Assembly (NCBI RefSeq): GCF_016595675.1
Contig: NZ_JAENJH010000003.1
Span: forward strand, 682,001 to 746,000
From: Prauserella cavernicola
GTDB lineage: Bacteria; Actinomycetota; Actinomycetes; Mycobacteriales; Pseudonocardiaceae
DNA: 64,000 bases
Direction: 5' to 3'
The notes under the pieces were generated by a model. That model was not told where the DNA came from. It ran no database searches and saw nothing but the letters and a program-made list of their open reading frames with translations. Positions 12,380-24,252 of the stretch are shown piece by piece. Numbering within the stretch: the stretch's first letter is position 1; every line of letters starts with the position of its first letter. The translations under genes were made by a program, and so were the position numbers.

Positions 12380-13117
12380 TCAGTGCGGCGGCAGGCCCGG
12401 CCTGTTGGGCACCCGCGGGCCGATGAGCGCTCCCGCGAGCGAGAGCGCCGTGCCCGCCAGGAGCAGCCACGGGCCGGGACCGAGTTCGCTCAGGTACTGG
12501 CCGTTGTCGGTGAAGATCACCAGGCTCACGCCGTGGTAGAGCAGGGCCAGCGCGGGGAACGCGGCGATCAGCGCGCGGGTCGGTCCGGTTCTGCCCTGCA
12601 GCAGGCTCGACTTCGTCAGGCCGCCGCGTTTGGCGATCTTCTCCCGCGAGCGCAGCACCCCGAGCGACCACAAGATGGGCGCCACCGCGGCCACTCCGAG
12701 CGCGATGAAACCGGCCCTGCGGAAGTAGATCCAGAGCCAGAGGTCGGTGTCGCTCGCCAGGGCCGAGCGGAGGTCGATGAAGCCCGCCTCTCCGACCCAG
12801 GCCAGGACGAACACGCCGAGCACGGCCAGCACGATCCCGATGAGCGCCGGGATCGCACCCCAGCCCGGCAGCGTCAGTGGCGGTTCCTGCTGCGGCTGCT
12901 GTCCCGGGTACTGCGGTCCCGGGTATTGCCGCGGCGGGTACTGCCCGCCCTGGAACTGCTGCGGGTAGTGCTGCTGGAACTGCTGCGGCTGTTGGTACTG
13001 CTGCTGCGGATACGGCTGCTGGTACTGCTGTGGGTGCGGCTGCCGCGCCGGGTACTGCCCCGGTTGCCAGCCGGGCTGCTGCTGCGGATAGCCGTGTCCG
13101 GGGCCCCCATGCGTCAT
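12380..13117 (-). CDS. Membrane protein with proline/glutamine/tyrosine-rich cytoplasmic tail
   Basis: 245 residues starting MTHGGPGHGYPQQQPGW. About the first 80 residues are low-complexity P/Q/Y/G with many QQ and YP repeats; about four hydrophobic helices follow (GAIPALIGIVLAVLGVFVLAW, AGFIALGVAAVAPILWSLGVL, ALIAAFPALALLYHGVSLVIF, GPWLLLAGTALSLAGALIG). Such tails are common in actinomycete membrane proteins and in polar-growth or secretion accessory proteins, but no specific family can be named. In-frame sequence continues upstream of the chosen ATG, but it overlaps the promoter region of the alkaline phosphatase gene and lacks a ribosome site. Confidence 0.75.
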   Translation of the reverse strand: MTHGGPGHGYPQQQPGWQPGQYPARQPHPQQYQQPYPQQQYQQPQQFQQHYPQQFQGGQYPPRQYPGPQYPGQQPQQEPPLTLPGWGAIPALIGIVLAVLGVFVLAWVGEAGFIDLRSALASDTDLWLWIYFRRAGFIALGVAAVAPILWSLGVLRSREKIAKRGGLTKSSLLQGRTGPTRALIAAFPALALLYHGVSLVIFTDNGQYLSELGPGPWLLLAGTALSLAGALIGPRVPNRPGLPPH

Positions 13118-13280
13118 GCCGGACAACCTAACCCGCCCGGCGCGCCCCCGTCCGCGATTGCGCCGAACTCGCCGACCCCCGGCCGTCCACAGTGGCCTCC
13201 GGGCTCCGGCACAAACAAACACACCGGCCCGGTACCCGGTCAAACCCTGCCCTACCTGCGAAAAGAGCGTCCCCGTAGGC

Positions 13281-13325
13281 AGAGGTTCACTCAAACGAAT
13301 GATGAAGATCGTCTTCATGTCACCT
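13281..13325. promoter_or_regulatory. Candidate phosphate-regulation region and inverted repeat upstream of alkaline phosphatase
   Basis: A GGTTCACTCA element (13284-13293) resembles the GTTCAYYY half-site of actinomycete PhoP boxes, and TGTCACCTC follows 33 bases later. Between them ATGAAGA-TCG-TCTTCAT (13302-13318) is a perfect 7-bp inverted repeat. The phosphatase ATG is at 13404. Either could be the operator; the PhoP assignment is tentative. Confidence 0.4.
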
Positions 13326-13403
13326 CTGCGGGAAAAAGTGCAAAAGCCGCGTAGCGGAAAGCCTCGCGGACCATCCGGCACAACCTCACGGAACGAGGGA
13401 TCA

Positions 13404-15260
13404 ATGAGAAGCAGAGTGCACACCCGCACTCGGAACCTCGTCGTCACGGGAACGGCACTGGGCATCGCCGCCGCCATCACCCTGCCGACCGGCGTCGCCA
13501 GCGCCGCCGAATCGCCCGCCCCGAAGAACATCATCGTCCTGATCTCGGACGGCGGTGGTTACAACCACTTCGATCTGGCCAGCCTCTACGAGCAGGGCCA
13601 GAGCTACCACCAGGTGGACGTCGACCCGGCCACCGGCGCAGTCGAGCGCGTGCCCGGCACGCCCACCCAGGTCTACGAGCAGTGGCCCGTGCAGGTCGCT
13701 CAGTCGCACTACGCCGCCAACGGCCGCGGCGACTACGTCACCGAGCGGGCGTGGGGCGATTTCGGCTGGGTCTCCTCGGGCGCCACCGACTCCGCCGCCG
13801 CGGCCACCGCGCTCGGCACGGGCGTCAAGACCAACAACGGCGTCATCGGCTTCGACCCCGAGGGCGAGCGCCTGCTCACCGTCGGCGAGCAGGCCAAGGA
13901 GGTCGGCAAGAAGGTCGGCCTCGTCACCTCGGTGCCGTTCAACCACGCGACGCCGGCCGGTTTCATCGCGCACAACGCCGACCGCAACGACTACCAGGGT
14001 CTGGCTACCGAGATGATCGACAGCGGCGCCGACGTGATCATGGGCGGTGGCCACCCGAACTTCACCGACGCGCACACCAGCCGTGCGTCGAACTGGACGT
14101 GGATCTCGCAGCCCGACTTCGAGCGCGTCAGCTCGGGCGGTACGGACTTCTCCTACGTCGAGAGCCGCGGCGACTTCGAGGCCCTCGCCGAGGGTGCCTC
14201 GGTGCCGGACAAGGTCTTCGGGCTCGCGCAGGTCGCCGAGACCCTGCAGTACAACCGTCCCGGCCTCGGTAACGACGACGTGCTGCCGGGTACCGACCCG
14301 CGCAACGACGTCCCCGGTCTGGACACCATGACCCAGGGCGCGCTCAACGTGCTCGAGCAGGACGACGACGGCTTCTTCCTGATGGTCGAGGGCGGCGCCG
14401 TCGACTGGGCCGGCCACGCCAACCAGACCACGCGCGCCGTGGAGGAGCAGGTCGAGTTCAACGACGCCGTCAACGCCGTCAACGACTGGGTGGAGCAGAA
14501 CAGCAGCTGGGAGGAGACGCTCGTCCTGGTCACCGCCGACCACGAGACCGGCTACCTCGCGGGCCCCGGCTCGAACCCGGCGTGGACGCCGATGACCGGT
14601 GCCGCCGGTGAGCTGCCCCAGGTCTCCTGGCACTCGGGCGGCCACACCAACGCGCTCGTTCCGTTCTATGCCAAGGGCGCCGGTTCGGACATCCTGCAGG
14701 CGCGTGCCGACAAGTGGGACACCGTCCGCGGCGCCTACCTCGACAACACCGCGATCGGCGAGACGGTCTTCGACCTGCTCGGCCACGGCCCCGCCGCGGG
14801 CGAGTCGTCGGTGGCGCTGGAGGCCGACGTGCCGCTGTCGGCACCCGGTGGTGCGCTGAGCATGGTCGTCGACGGTGTGGACCCGGTCGTCTTCGCCGGC
14901 GCGTCCCGCGAGCAGTCGGCCGCGCTTCCCGAGGTGACCGTCGTCGACAGCCGCAACGAGGTGCAGGCACGGGGCCAGGGCTGGACGGTCTCGGGCTCGG
15001 CGAGCGAGTTCGCCGCCGGTAACCGCAAGTTCGGCGCCGAGAACCTGCGCTGGGACCCGCGGGTCGTGCGGTCCGAGTCGAACGCCCCGGCAGGCCCTTC
15101 CGCGACCCTGGAGGGTCCCGCGGCGCTGGCCGACACCGACCGCGTCAACCGCTACGGCACGACCGTGCTGAGCGCCGACCTCGGCCTCTCCGTGCCGCAG
15201 CAGGCGAGCAGCGGCCGCTACGGCAGCGAGATCACCTTGACGTTGTTCGCCAAGGACTGA
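13404..15260 (+). CDS. Secreted alkaline phosphatase (PhoA family)
   Basis: 618 residues with a signal peptide that ends near GVASAAESPA; the hydrophobic core is NLVVTGTALGIAAAITLPTG. Catalytic features are all visible: NIIVLISDGGG (metal Asp), TDSAAAATALGTGVKTNNG (nucleophile Ser), VPFNHATPAGF (His), MVEGGAVDWAGHANQ (Glu/Asp/His), VTADHETGYL (Asp-His) and WHSGGHTNALVPFYAKG (His). About 140 residues beyond the catalytic domain form an extra C-terminal region. It hydrolyses phosphate monoesters outside the membrane using two zinc ions and usually one magnesium. The start has a GAGGGA ribosome site. Regulation by phosphate starvation is likely from the family and the upstream boxes. Confidence 0.93.
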   Translation: MRSRVHTRTRNLVVTGTALGIAAAITLPTGVASAAESPAPKNIIVLISDGGGYNHFDLASLYEQGQSYHQVDVDPATGAVERVPGTPTQVYEQWPVQVAQSHYAANGRGDYVTERAWGDFGWVSSGATDSAAAATALGTGVKTNNGVIGFDPEGERLLTVGEQAKEVGKKVGLVTSVPFNHATPAGFIAHNADRNDYQGLATEMIDSGADVIMGGGHPNFTDAHTSRASNWTWISQPDFERVSSGGTDFSYVESRGDFEALAEGASVPDKVFGLAQVAETLQYNRPGLGNDDVLPGTDPRNDVPGLDTMTQGALNVLEQDDDGFFLMVEGGAVDWAGHANQTTRAVEEQVEFNDAVNAVNDWVEQNSSWEETLVLVTADHETGYLAGPGSNPAWTPMTGAAGELPQVSWHSGGHTNALVPFYAKGAGSDILQARADKWDTVRGAYLDNTAIGETVFDLLGHGPAAGESSVALEADVPLSAPGGALSMVVDGVDPVVFAGASREQSAALPEVTVVDSRNEVQARGQGWTVSGSASEFAAGNRKFGAENLRWDPRVVRSESNAPAGPSATLEGPAALADTDRVNRYGTTVLSADLGLSVPQQASSGRYGSEITLTLFAKD

Positions 15261-15272
15261 GCTGCCCCGCCG

Positions 15273-15308
15273 GCGGGTGGGAATCGTCGAGGGACGGTTC
15301 CCACCCGC
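15273..15308 (+). terminator. Hairpin terminator after alkaline phosphatase
   Basis: GCGGGTGGGAA and its exact complement form an 11-bp stem with a 14-base loop, 13 bases after the phosphatase stop. There is no T tract. Confidence 0.6.
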
Positions 15309-15360
15309 GTTCGTCCCGACCGAAACCGCCGCGCCCTCGCGCGGCAGGAAGGAGCAGTGC

Positions 15361-16365
15361 GTGCCCACCGCCCTGCCACGGCCGCGCGGGAGAGTTCTCC
15401 TCGCGTTCGCCGCGACCGCGGCCGCCGCGCTCGGTCTCACTCTCGGCCCGCTGGTCCCGGCTGCCTTGGCCGCCCAGGTCGAGTGGAGCGTCGCCCCCGC
15501 GAACGGCGACGGACCCGACGGCCGGATCTCGCTGCGGCACGTCGCCGATCCCGGCGCGACCGTCGGCGACGCGATCGCCGTGACCAACCTGGGTGCGGAG
15601 CCCGCCGAGTTCTCGGTCGCCTCGGGCGACGGTGTGCTCGGCGGCAACGGAGCCTTCGACATCGCGCGGGGCGAGCCGACCGGTTCCGGGTCGTGGATCC
15701 GCGTTGGCGGGCTCGACGACGGCGGGCTCACCCTCGCCGGCGGCGAGACGCGCGTGCTGCCGGTGACCGTCACCATCCCGGACCGCGCCACGCCTGGTGA
15801 CCACCCCGCAGGCATCGCCGTGGGCGTCTCGAGCGCGCAGGACGGCGTCACCGTCCAGCAGCGCATCGGCGTGCGGCTGCACCTGCGGGTCGCGGGCGAG
15901 CTGGAGCCGGCGGTGGACGTGCGCGGTGTCGAAACGTCGTACACGCCGTCGTGGATCCCGTTCGTGCCCGGCACTCTGCGCGTGGACTACGAGGTGGCCA
16001 ACACCGGAAACGTGCGGCTGGGCGCCACCACGACCCTGGACGCCGCGGGCCCGCTGGGCCTCGCCTCCGCCGAGCACACGGGCCGCGTGGACGAGCTGCT
16101 GCCCGGCGACGACGTGGCCCGCTCCGCCGAGGTGACGGTCTTCCCGCTGTTCGCGCTCTTCGGCGACCTCACCGCGACGCCGCTGGCCGTCGGCGAGGAC
16201 CAGGTGCCGCTGCCCGCGGCGGGAACCCACTCGTTCACCAGCGTTGCGGTGCCCTGGCTCGAACTCGCCGTGCTCGTGCTCGTCGGCCTGCTCGTCCGCC
16301 GCGTCGTGCGCAGGCGCCGCGCCACCGCGAGCGAGCCGGAGCGCGAGCCCGTGGCGGCGCGGTAG
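15361..16365 (+). CDS. Secreted, C-terminally membrane-anchored surface protein (DUF916/WxL-associated-like)
   Basis: 334 residues from GTG 15361 with AGGAAGGAG five bases upstream. The signal peptide is LLAFAATAAAALGLTLGPLVPAALA before AQVEWSV. The outside part looks like two immunoglobulin-like beta domains: one with ATVGDAIAVTNLGAEPAEFSV and LPVTVTIPDRATPGDHPAGI, the second after VQQRIGVRLHLRVAGELEP with VDYEVANTGNVRLGATTTLD. A single membrane helix (WLELAVLVLVGLLVRRVV) and a basic tail end the protein. The first domain resembles the DUF916 surface proteins that bind peptidoglycan in WxL systems of other Gram-positives. Function is unknown; structural or adhesive roles are likely. Confidence 0.7.
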   Translation: MPTALPRPRGRVLLAFAATAAAALGLTLGPLVPAALAAQVEWSVAPANGDGPDGRISLRHVADPGATVGDAIAVTNLGAEPAEFSVASGDGVLGGNGAFDIARGEPTGSGSWIRVGGLDDGGLTLAGGETRVLPVTVTIPDRATPGDHPAGIAVGVSSAQDGVTVQQRIGVRLHLRVAGELEPAVDVRGVETSYTPSWIPFVPGTLRVDYEVANTGNVRLGATTTLDAAGPLGLASAEHTGRVDELLPGDDVARSAEVTVFPLFALFGDLTATPLAVGEDQVPLPAAGTHSFTSVAVPWLELAVLVLVGLLVRRVVRRRRATASEPEREPVAAR

Positions 16366-16368
16366 CGC

Positions 16369-18759
<2,391 letters not shown>

Positions 18760-18861
18760 CATGTCTCCATCCGCGAACGGATTCTGCCGCTCATTCGTCT
18801 GTCCGGTCCGGCATCGGGGGGCCGGTGGCGGCCCGACTCCCGCCACCGCCCCGGGATGCGC

Positions 18862-19272
18862 TCAGCGCAGCTGCTGGATACGGATCATGTTGCCCGCGGG
18901 GTCGCGCACGGCGCAGTCGCGAACGCCGTACGGCTGGTCCGTCGGCTCCTGGATCACGTCGGCTTCGCTGGCCTGCAGGCGCTCGAACGTGCCGGTGAGA
19001 TCCTTGGTGGCCAGGAGGATGCCCCCGTAGGTGCCCTTGGCCATCATCTCGGTGATGGTGTTGCGCTCGTCGTCGGTGATGCCGGGGTCGACGCCGGGCG
19101 GGTGCAGCACGATGTTGACGCCGGGCTGGTCTGCGGGGCCGACCGTGAGCCAGCGCATCCCCTCGTAGCCCACGTCGTTGCGGAGTTCGAAGCCGAGCGT
19201 GTCTCGGTAGAAGGCGAGAGCGGCCTCCGCGTCGTTGTGCGGGAGGAAGCTCGAGTGAATGGTGATGTCCAT
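18862..19272 (-). CDS. VOC (glyoxalase/dioxygenase-fold) family protein
   Basis: 136 residues. The paired beta-alpha-beta-beta-beta modules of the vicinal oxygen chelate fold are seen: ITIHSSFLPHNDAEAALAFYRDTLGFEL opens module one, and GGILLATKDLTGTFERLQASEADV with DPAGNMIRIQQL closes module two. The metal positions typical of the fold could be H6 and the late acidic residues, but no enzyme class is certain. It lies 10 bases after the AraC-family gene on the same strand, a common pairing in actinomycetes. Confidence 0.82.
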   Translation of the reverse strand: MDITIHSSFLPHNDAEAALAFYRDTLGFELRNDVGYEGMRWLTVGPADQPGVNIVLHPPGVDPGITDDERNTITEMMAKGTYGGILLATKDLTGTFERLQASEADVIQEPTDQPYGVRDCAVRDPAGNMIRIQQLR

Positions 19273-19282
19273 GTCGATGAGC

Positions 19283-19726
<444 letters not shown>

Positions 19727-19788
19727 CTGCGAAATCGTGCCACAACATGGTGGCCTGGTCGGCAAAGTCGCCGATTCGGGTCCTGTTA

Positions 19789-20997
19789 CTACTCGGCCGA
19801 GCCCGCGACCCAGTCCTCCCACGACAGCTGCCAGACACTCCAGCCGTCGGTGGGTTCGAGGGTCTGCTCACCCGCGTTCTGCACGGTGATGACGTCGCCG
19901 GGCTGAGAGTTCTCCATCAGCCACGCGGCGTTCTCGGGGGAGAGGTTGATGCAGCCGTGGCTGGTGTTGGTGTTGCCCTGGTAGCCCACCGACCACGGAG
20001 CGGAGTGGTAGAAGATCCCGCTGTAGGACATGCGCACCGCGTACTCGACCCATAGCCGGTAACCCTGGCTGCTGTCGATGTCGACGCCGTAGGTGCTGGA
20101 ATCCATCGTGTAGCCGTTGTGCTCGCTCATGACCGTGTAGGTGCCGTTCGGGGTGGAGCTCGACGGCTTGCCCATGGAGATCGGCATCCGCCTGACCTCC
20201 TGGTCGTTGACGTACACCCGCATGTGGTGGGTGCCGCCGTCGGCGATCGCGACGACCTTGTCGCCGATGGTCAGGTCGGCGGCCTTGTCCTCGGCTCCGA
20301 AGGTGCCGCCGCCGAGGTGCTTGCCGTAGATCATGGCGTCCGCGGACACCGTGGTGCCCGGCTGCCAGTAGTCCTTGGGCCGCCACGTGGCCTGGTCGTC
20401 GGTGAACCAGTGGAACGCGCCCTCGGTGCGCGGTTCGGTGGTGACCCGCAGCGCCTTCTCGGCGGCAGCCTTGTCGGGGACGTCACCACTGAACGTGAAG
20501 ATCAGCGGCATGCCGACGCCGACCTCCTGGCCGTCCTGGACGTTCATCGAGACGCTCAGGGTCTGGGAGGGGGTCGCGGTGGTGAACGTCGAACTGTCCG
20601 TGACGGGCTTGCCGTCCTCGCCGGTCGCCGTGGCCTCGAGCGTGTAGGTCTTGCCGTAGCCGAGCGGCTCGGCCGACTCCCACGCGGAGCCGTCCTCGGT
20701 GATGCCTCCCTCCACGACCGTTCCGTGCGTGCCGACCAGCGAAGCCTCGGTGATCGTGCCGTCCGCGGCGGTCGCGCTGAACAGCTGCCCTGGCGCGACG
20801 TCCTGCGCGCCCTCGTCGACCGACAGGCTCAGTGAGACGGGCTTCACGGGCGCCGCCGTCGGCGACGGCCCCGAGGTGTCCCCGTCCGAGCTGTCGCTCG
20901 CGGCGGACGTGCACCCCGCGAACAGGGCGCCCGCCAGCGCCACGCTCGTAACCAGTCGAACCCCAGAGAACGGGCCGCGCTCACCCCGACGCTTCAT
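19789..20997 (-). CDS. L,D-transpeptidase lipoprotein (YkuD domain with Ig-like repeats)
   Basis: 402 residues. The lipoprotein signal ends in the lipobox LFAGC. Two immunoglobulin-like domains (about residues 50-250, including YGKTYTLEATATGEDGKPV and FTFSGDVPDKAAAEKALRV) precede the YkuD catalytic domain, whose motif is FYHSAPWSVGYQ followed by TSHGCINLSPENAAW with the catalytic cysteine and histidine. A C-terminal WSVWQLSWEDWV tail resembles that of the mycobacterial LdtMt2/LppS group. It forms 3-3 peptidoglycan cross-links outside the membrane and is largely resistant to penicillins. ATG 20997 is chosen because it begins the signal peptide. Confidence 0.93.
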   Translation of the reverse strand: MKRRGERGPFSGVRLVTSVALAGALFAGCTSAASDSSDGDTSGPSPTAAPVKPVSLSLSVDEGAQDVAPGQLFSATAADGTITEASLVGTHGTVVEGGITEDGSAWESAEPLGYGKTYTLEATATGEDGKPVTDSSTFTTATPSQTLSVSMNVQDGQEVGVGMPLIFTFSGDVPDKAAAEKALRVTTEPRTEGAFHWFTDDQATWRPKDYWQPGTTVSADAMIYGKHLGGGTFGAEDKAADLTIGDKVVAIADGGTHHMRVYVNDQEVRRMPISMGKPSSSTPNGTYTVMSEHNGYTMDSSTYGVDIDSSQGYRLWVEYAVRMSYSGIFYHSAPWSVGYQGNTNTSHGCINLSPENAAWLMENSQPGDVITVQNAGEQTLEPTDGWSVWQLSWEDWVAGSAE

Positions 20998-21195
20998 CGG
21001 CGACCATCCAATTCGTGATATACCCCAGTTGTGTGACCAGTCTGCCCCATTCGTCGCACTCCGTGGGCCGTCGTGGCCAAGTCGTGCCCAAGGGGGCCGC
21101 CGGGGGTGCCCGATAGTGGCGTGCAACCCCCGTGCTAATGTTTCTCTCGTCGCTAAGGGGGAACCACGAACACCTGGTTCCACGTCGCGCGGCAT

Positions 21196-21271
<76 letters not shown>

Positions 21272-21278
21272 TCACTCC

Positions 21279-21306
21279 AGGCCAGCTCACTAGCTGGCCT
21301 TTTTTC
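21279..21306 (+). terminator. Rho-independent terminator after tRNA-Lys
   Basis: AGGCCAGCT-CACT-AGCTGGCCT forms a 9-bp stem, followed by a T tract (TTTTTT). It also lies at the 3' end of the integrase gene and could stop both. Confidence 0.85.
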
Positions 21307-22504
21307 TTGATCTTGGTGCCGTTTTACTGCCGTTTTTCGGGGCTCCGAGTGCGTCCAGAACCGCCGCCGGATGGCGTGAGACCTGCTTGCGACCGACGTA
21401 GGTGTCTGTGGTCTGTGACACGCGCGAGTGGCCCAGCAAGTCACTGGCTTCTCGGGCCGGAAGTACGTCCGTGACCAGGGTGGCGACGGTACGCCGGAAT
21501 GTCCGGGGCGTGAACCAGTCCCCGATGCCATGCCGCTTGCGGAAGCCCCGCCAGTCTCGCCGCAGGTTGCTCGACTCCCGCAGGCCGCCGAGCGTGTTCG
21601 GAAAGACCCAGCCGGTCAGCTCCTCGGGCGGTACGCCCACGGCACCGGCCACCCGGTCCCGTCGATCCCAGAGCATGTCCACCAGCCAGTCGGCCAAGGC
21701 CGATGCCGCGCTGCGCGTTCTCGCTCTTGCCCTCGTTGACCTTCTTGCCGCTGACCTTGCTGCGGACCATGTTGCCGTCGACCCAGGCCACCTTCTCCTC
21801 GAAGTCGATCAGTTCCCACCGAACCGCGATGGTCTCGCCGGTCCTGTTGCCGGTCCCGCCGAAGTAACGCATGAGGTCCGGCAGATCCTGACGGCAGGCG
21901 ATCTCGTCTCCATCGGCCTTGGCGAAGATGCCCAGCACCTCATCCACCGTCAGCGCCCGAGGTCGTGCCGAGCGCTTGCGGTTCTCGATCGGCCGTGCCT
22001 CGCGGACGGGATTCACCTTCAAGGCCCCGTGTCGCACCGCGAGGCCGCACAACCCGGACAACACCGCCCGGCAGGTGCGCGCCGTGCTGGCGGAGTACTG
22101 GCCGTCGATCCCATGGATGATCTGGTCTCCGCGGCCCGGCGTGAGCTCATCGACCCGCAGCCCCTCGACGCGAGGGCGCAGCACCGTCCGCCACCGCTGC
22201 TCGTAGGTGTCGTACGAAGTGCCGCTGCGCTTGCCCGCGTCCACGAGCTCCCGGAACTCCGCAAGCCATCGGTCCGCGACCTCGACGACCTTCGAGTCCG
22301 AGGTGATCTCACCTATGGCGATCTGCCGATCCTTCACCCGCTCCCGCAGCTTGTTCGCAGCCTTCGCCTTGCCATCCGCCCAGCAGCGCACCTTGCGCAC
22401 CCGGCCGTCCACGTCGCGAAACTGACACGACGCCATCCAGCCAGCACCGTCTCGATTCGTCGTGATCTTGCCGTACGTGCCGACCGGCAAACGCGGTCTT
22501 CCAT
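21290..22504 (-). pseudogene. int: AICE tyrosine integrase with two apparent frameshifts
   Basis: Translation in one frame gives RPRLPVGTYGKITTNRDGAG and continues through the SAM-like core-binding domain to GKKVNEGKSENAQRGIGL near 21700; the catalytic C-terminal domain (ADWLVDMLWDRRDRV, TPRTFRRTVATL, LLGHSRVSQTTDTYVGRKQV with the catalytic Tyr) is in another frame. The sequence CCTTGGCCGAC at the junction has one base too many. At the 5' end a good GGAGAGGG ribosome site and ATG (22504) are one base out of frame with GRPRLPVGTYG, so a second one-base loss is likely. The gene starts 11 bases after the excisionase stop, as usual in AICEs. Either a recent double inactivation or sequencing errors; the motifs are otherwise intact. 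Confidence 0.82.
21323..21332. repeat. Candidate arm-type integrase site, left end
   Basis: TTTACTGCCG, within the last codons of the integrase, recurs exactly at 35847-35856 near the right end of the element and as an ACTGCCG repeat at 35839-35845. Copies near both att sites are typical of arm-binding sites of tyrosine integrases. Confidence 0.4.
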
Positions 22505-22515
22505 GTCCCTCTCCG

Positions 22516-22695
22516 TCAAGCCACTTCGTTGTCCAGCGATTCGAACCAGGCGGTGACGTCCTCGGCCTTGTATCGCAGATACTTGCCGACCCGCTTGGCC
22601 GGAGGGCCGTAGTCCCGTGTGCGCCAGTCATAGAGCGTGCTCACCGGGATGCCGAGGTAGTCCGACACGTCATCTACTGTCCATAGTCGACTCAC
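22516..22695 (-). CDS. xis: AICE excisionase (MerR/AlpA-like winged helix)
   Basis: 59 residues from GTG with GGAAAGGAAG upstream. VSRLWTVDDVSDYLGIPVST is the helix-turn-helix, LYDWRTRDYGPPAKRVGKYL the wing, and the protein ends AWFESLDNEVA. This is the standard small excisionase of pSAM2-type elements, which directs the integrase to excise rather than integrate. It lies between the replication initiator and the integrase on the same strand. Confidence 0.88.
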   Translation of the reverse strand: MSRLWTVDDVSDYLGIPVSTLYDWRTRDYGPPAKRVGKYLRYKAEDVTAWFESLDNEVA

Positions 22696-22710
22696 TGGTT
22701 CTTCCTTTCC

Positions 22711-24237
22711 CTACTTGGCAATGGCTGCTTGGGTCTCCTCCTTCGCGATCTGTCTCCGTTCGCGGGCCTTGGCGGCCGCGGTGTTGGCCAACGCGGCGTC
22801 GCCGATGGTCAGCCAGCCCACGCCGTCGAACAGCCAGGTCAGCGTCACGGCGGCGTCGTCGCCGGTGAGGTCGCGGTCAGCCGGTGTCGAGTCGGGGTGC
22901 TCCGGCGGTTCGCCGCGTTGGTATGCCTTCCGCACGGCTCGAAGCGCGGTCAGGGTGGTGGAGTAGCGGCGGCTCTTGGTCGAGAAGTGCCCGCCGAAGC
23001 CCAGCATGTGGGCCCATTTCTGGAGCTTGCCCCAGCTCTCGGCCCAGTCCTCTCGCTCGGCCTTGGTGTCGCGGTAGAAGGGCCGCTGCCCGAGTCGCCA
23101 GCAGGCGGTGAGCTGGCGGGCCTGGTGGGTGTCCTGTTCGCCGTAGAAGGCGGCTGACGCGGCCGTGAGGCGGCGGGAGACGTGCCCGGCCTGTTCGGTG
23201 GCCTTGGTGGCGTACTTGGCGAGGTAGGCGGCCACAGCAGTGGTGGTGAGTGTTCCGCGGTCGTCGCAGTCGGTCGGTGCGAGCCGGACGGAACGGATGT
23301 CGACTTGTTTGCCCCAGCGGATGACCCAGCCGAGCCGGTTCCTCGGGTGCGGGGCAGTGGTGAACTGGGTGACGGTCGCAGCGTGTTCGAGGTAGCTGCG
23401 CAGCAACTCCGGTGTGATCGAAAGGTCCGGCGCGAAGATTCTATCGCGATCGTCGGGGTCGTAGCCGTCCAAACGCACCAGAGCGTGGAAATGCACGACT
23501 CCCCGTCGCTGGTACTCGGCGACCTTGGCGTAGGACAGCCGCACCTTGACGCCGCGATCGGCGCCCGCCTGCCGCAGTTTCCGGTTCAGGCCGATGGTGG
23601 TGCGTCGCCACAGTTCCCCGGCATGGAGGTTCCACACGGCCTGGTGCTGGTAGTCGTAGCAGTCCCGGCAGATGGCCTCACCGAGGCGCGAGTCGTCCTC
23701 GGAGTGCCGCTGGAGACAGACGACTTGTCGCCCGTGCTCGCACACGGTGCCGAGTCGGCGGGCCCGGCAGGGGCGCACACGTCCGTTGGAGCCGACCACG
23801 CGGGTGTGAACGGGGCCGAAGGCAGGGGCGGTGAGTGTGACGAAGAAGCACGGGTGTCCGGTCACGGTGTCCGGGACGCCTTTGCCGCCGACAAGGCCCG
23901 CCTTGACGAGTTGGTAGGTGTCGGCGCGATAGGTCTCGGCACACGCGGGGCACACGGTGGCGCGGCGGTTCTTGCACGCCACGTACACAACGCCGTCGGG
24001 CATCCCGTCGGTGACTCGGTCGATCTCGGCAGGGCGGTTCTCGCTGTGCCAGGTGGCGGTCAGACGCAGCCGCACGGGGTTCGAGCACGCGGCGGCGGAC
24101 ATGACGTGCGTGAGCCACCACTGGTATCCCGGTTGAGAGGCACGGGACACGGCGTCGCGGCGGACCTGCTCGGCGACGGCATCCGCCCCCAGTGCCGGGG
24201 TGGCGCTGGGGGTGAATGTCGCGGTCGAGCGAAACAC
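22711..24237 (-). CDS. repSA: RepSA-type replication initiator of the AICE
   Basis: 508 residues. It contains zinc-finger-like cysteine groups (CKNRRATVCPACAETY; CEHGRQVVCLQ; CRDCYDY), the metal-binding HUH-type motif GVVHFHALVRLDGYD, and the tyrosine/lysine motif AAYLAKYATKATE expected at the nicking site. This is the family of the pSAM2 initiator RepSA, which starts rolling-circle replication of the excised circle. Known AICEs need it for conjugative transfer and copy amplification. The start at 24237 gives the family's usual length. It sits 15 bases upstream of xis, giving the conserved rep-xis-int order. Confidence 0.9.
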   Translation of the reverse strand: MFRSTATFTPSATPALGADAVAEQVRRDAVSRASQPGYQWWLTHVMSAAACSNPVRLRLTATWHSENRPAEIDRVTDGMPDGVVYVACKNRRATVCPACAETYRADTYQLVKAGLVGGKGVPDTVTGHPCFFVTLTAPAFGPVHTRVVGSNGRVRPCRARRLGTVCEHGRQVVCLQRHSEDDSRLGEAICRDCYDYQHQAVWNLHAGELWRRTTIGLNRKLRQAGADRGVKVRLSYAKVAEYQRRGVVHFHALVRLDGYDPDDRDRIFAPDLSITPELLRSYLEHAATVTQFTTAPHPRNRLGWVIRWGKQVDIRSVRLAPTDCDDRGTLTTTAVAAYLAKYATKATEQAGHVSRRLTAASAAFYGEQDTHQARQLTACWRLGQRPFYRDTKAEREDWAESWGKLQKWAHMLGFGGHFSTKSRRYSTTLTALRAVRKAYQRGEPPEHPDSTPADRDLTGDDAAVTLTWLFDGVGWLTIGDAALANTAAAKARERRQIAKEETQAAIAK

Positions 24238-24252
24238 AGGTGTACGGGCTCC

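Noticed and set aside
12880-13080. Short repeats that could suggest a CRISPR or tandem repeat array
   Set aside because: They are CAG/TAC-type codon repeats that encode the PQY-rich tail of the membrane protein; there are no spacers.
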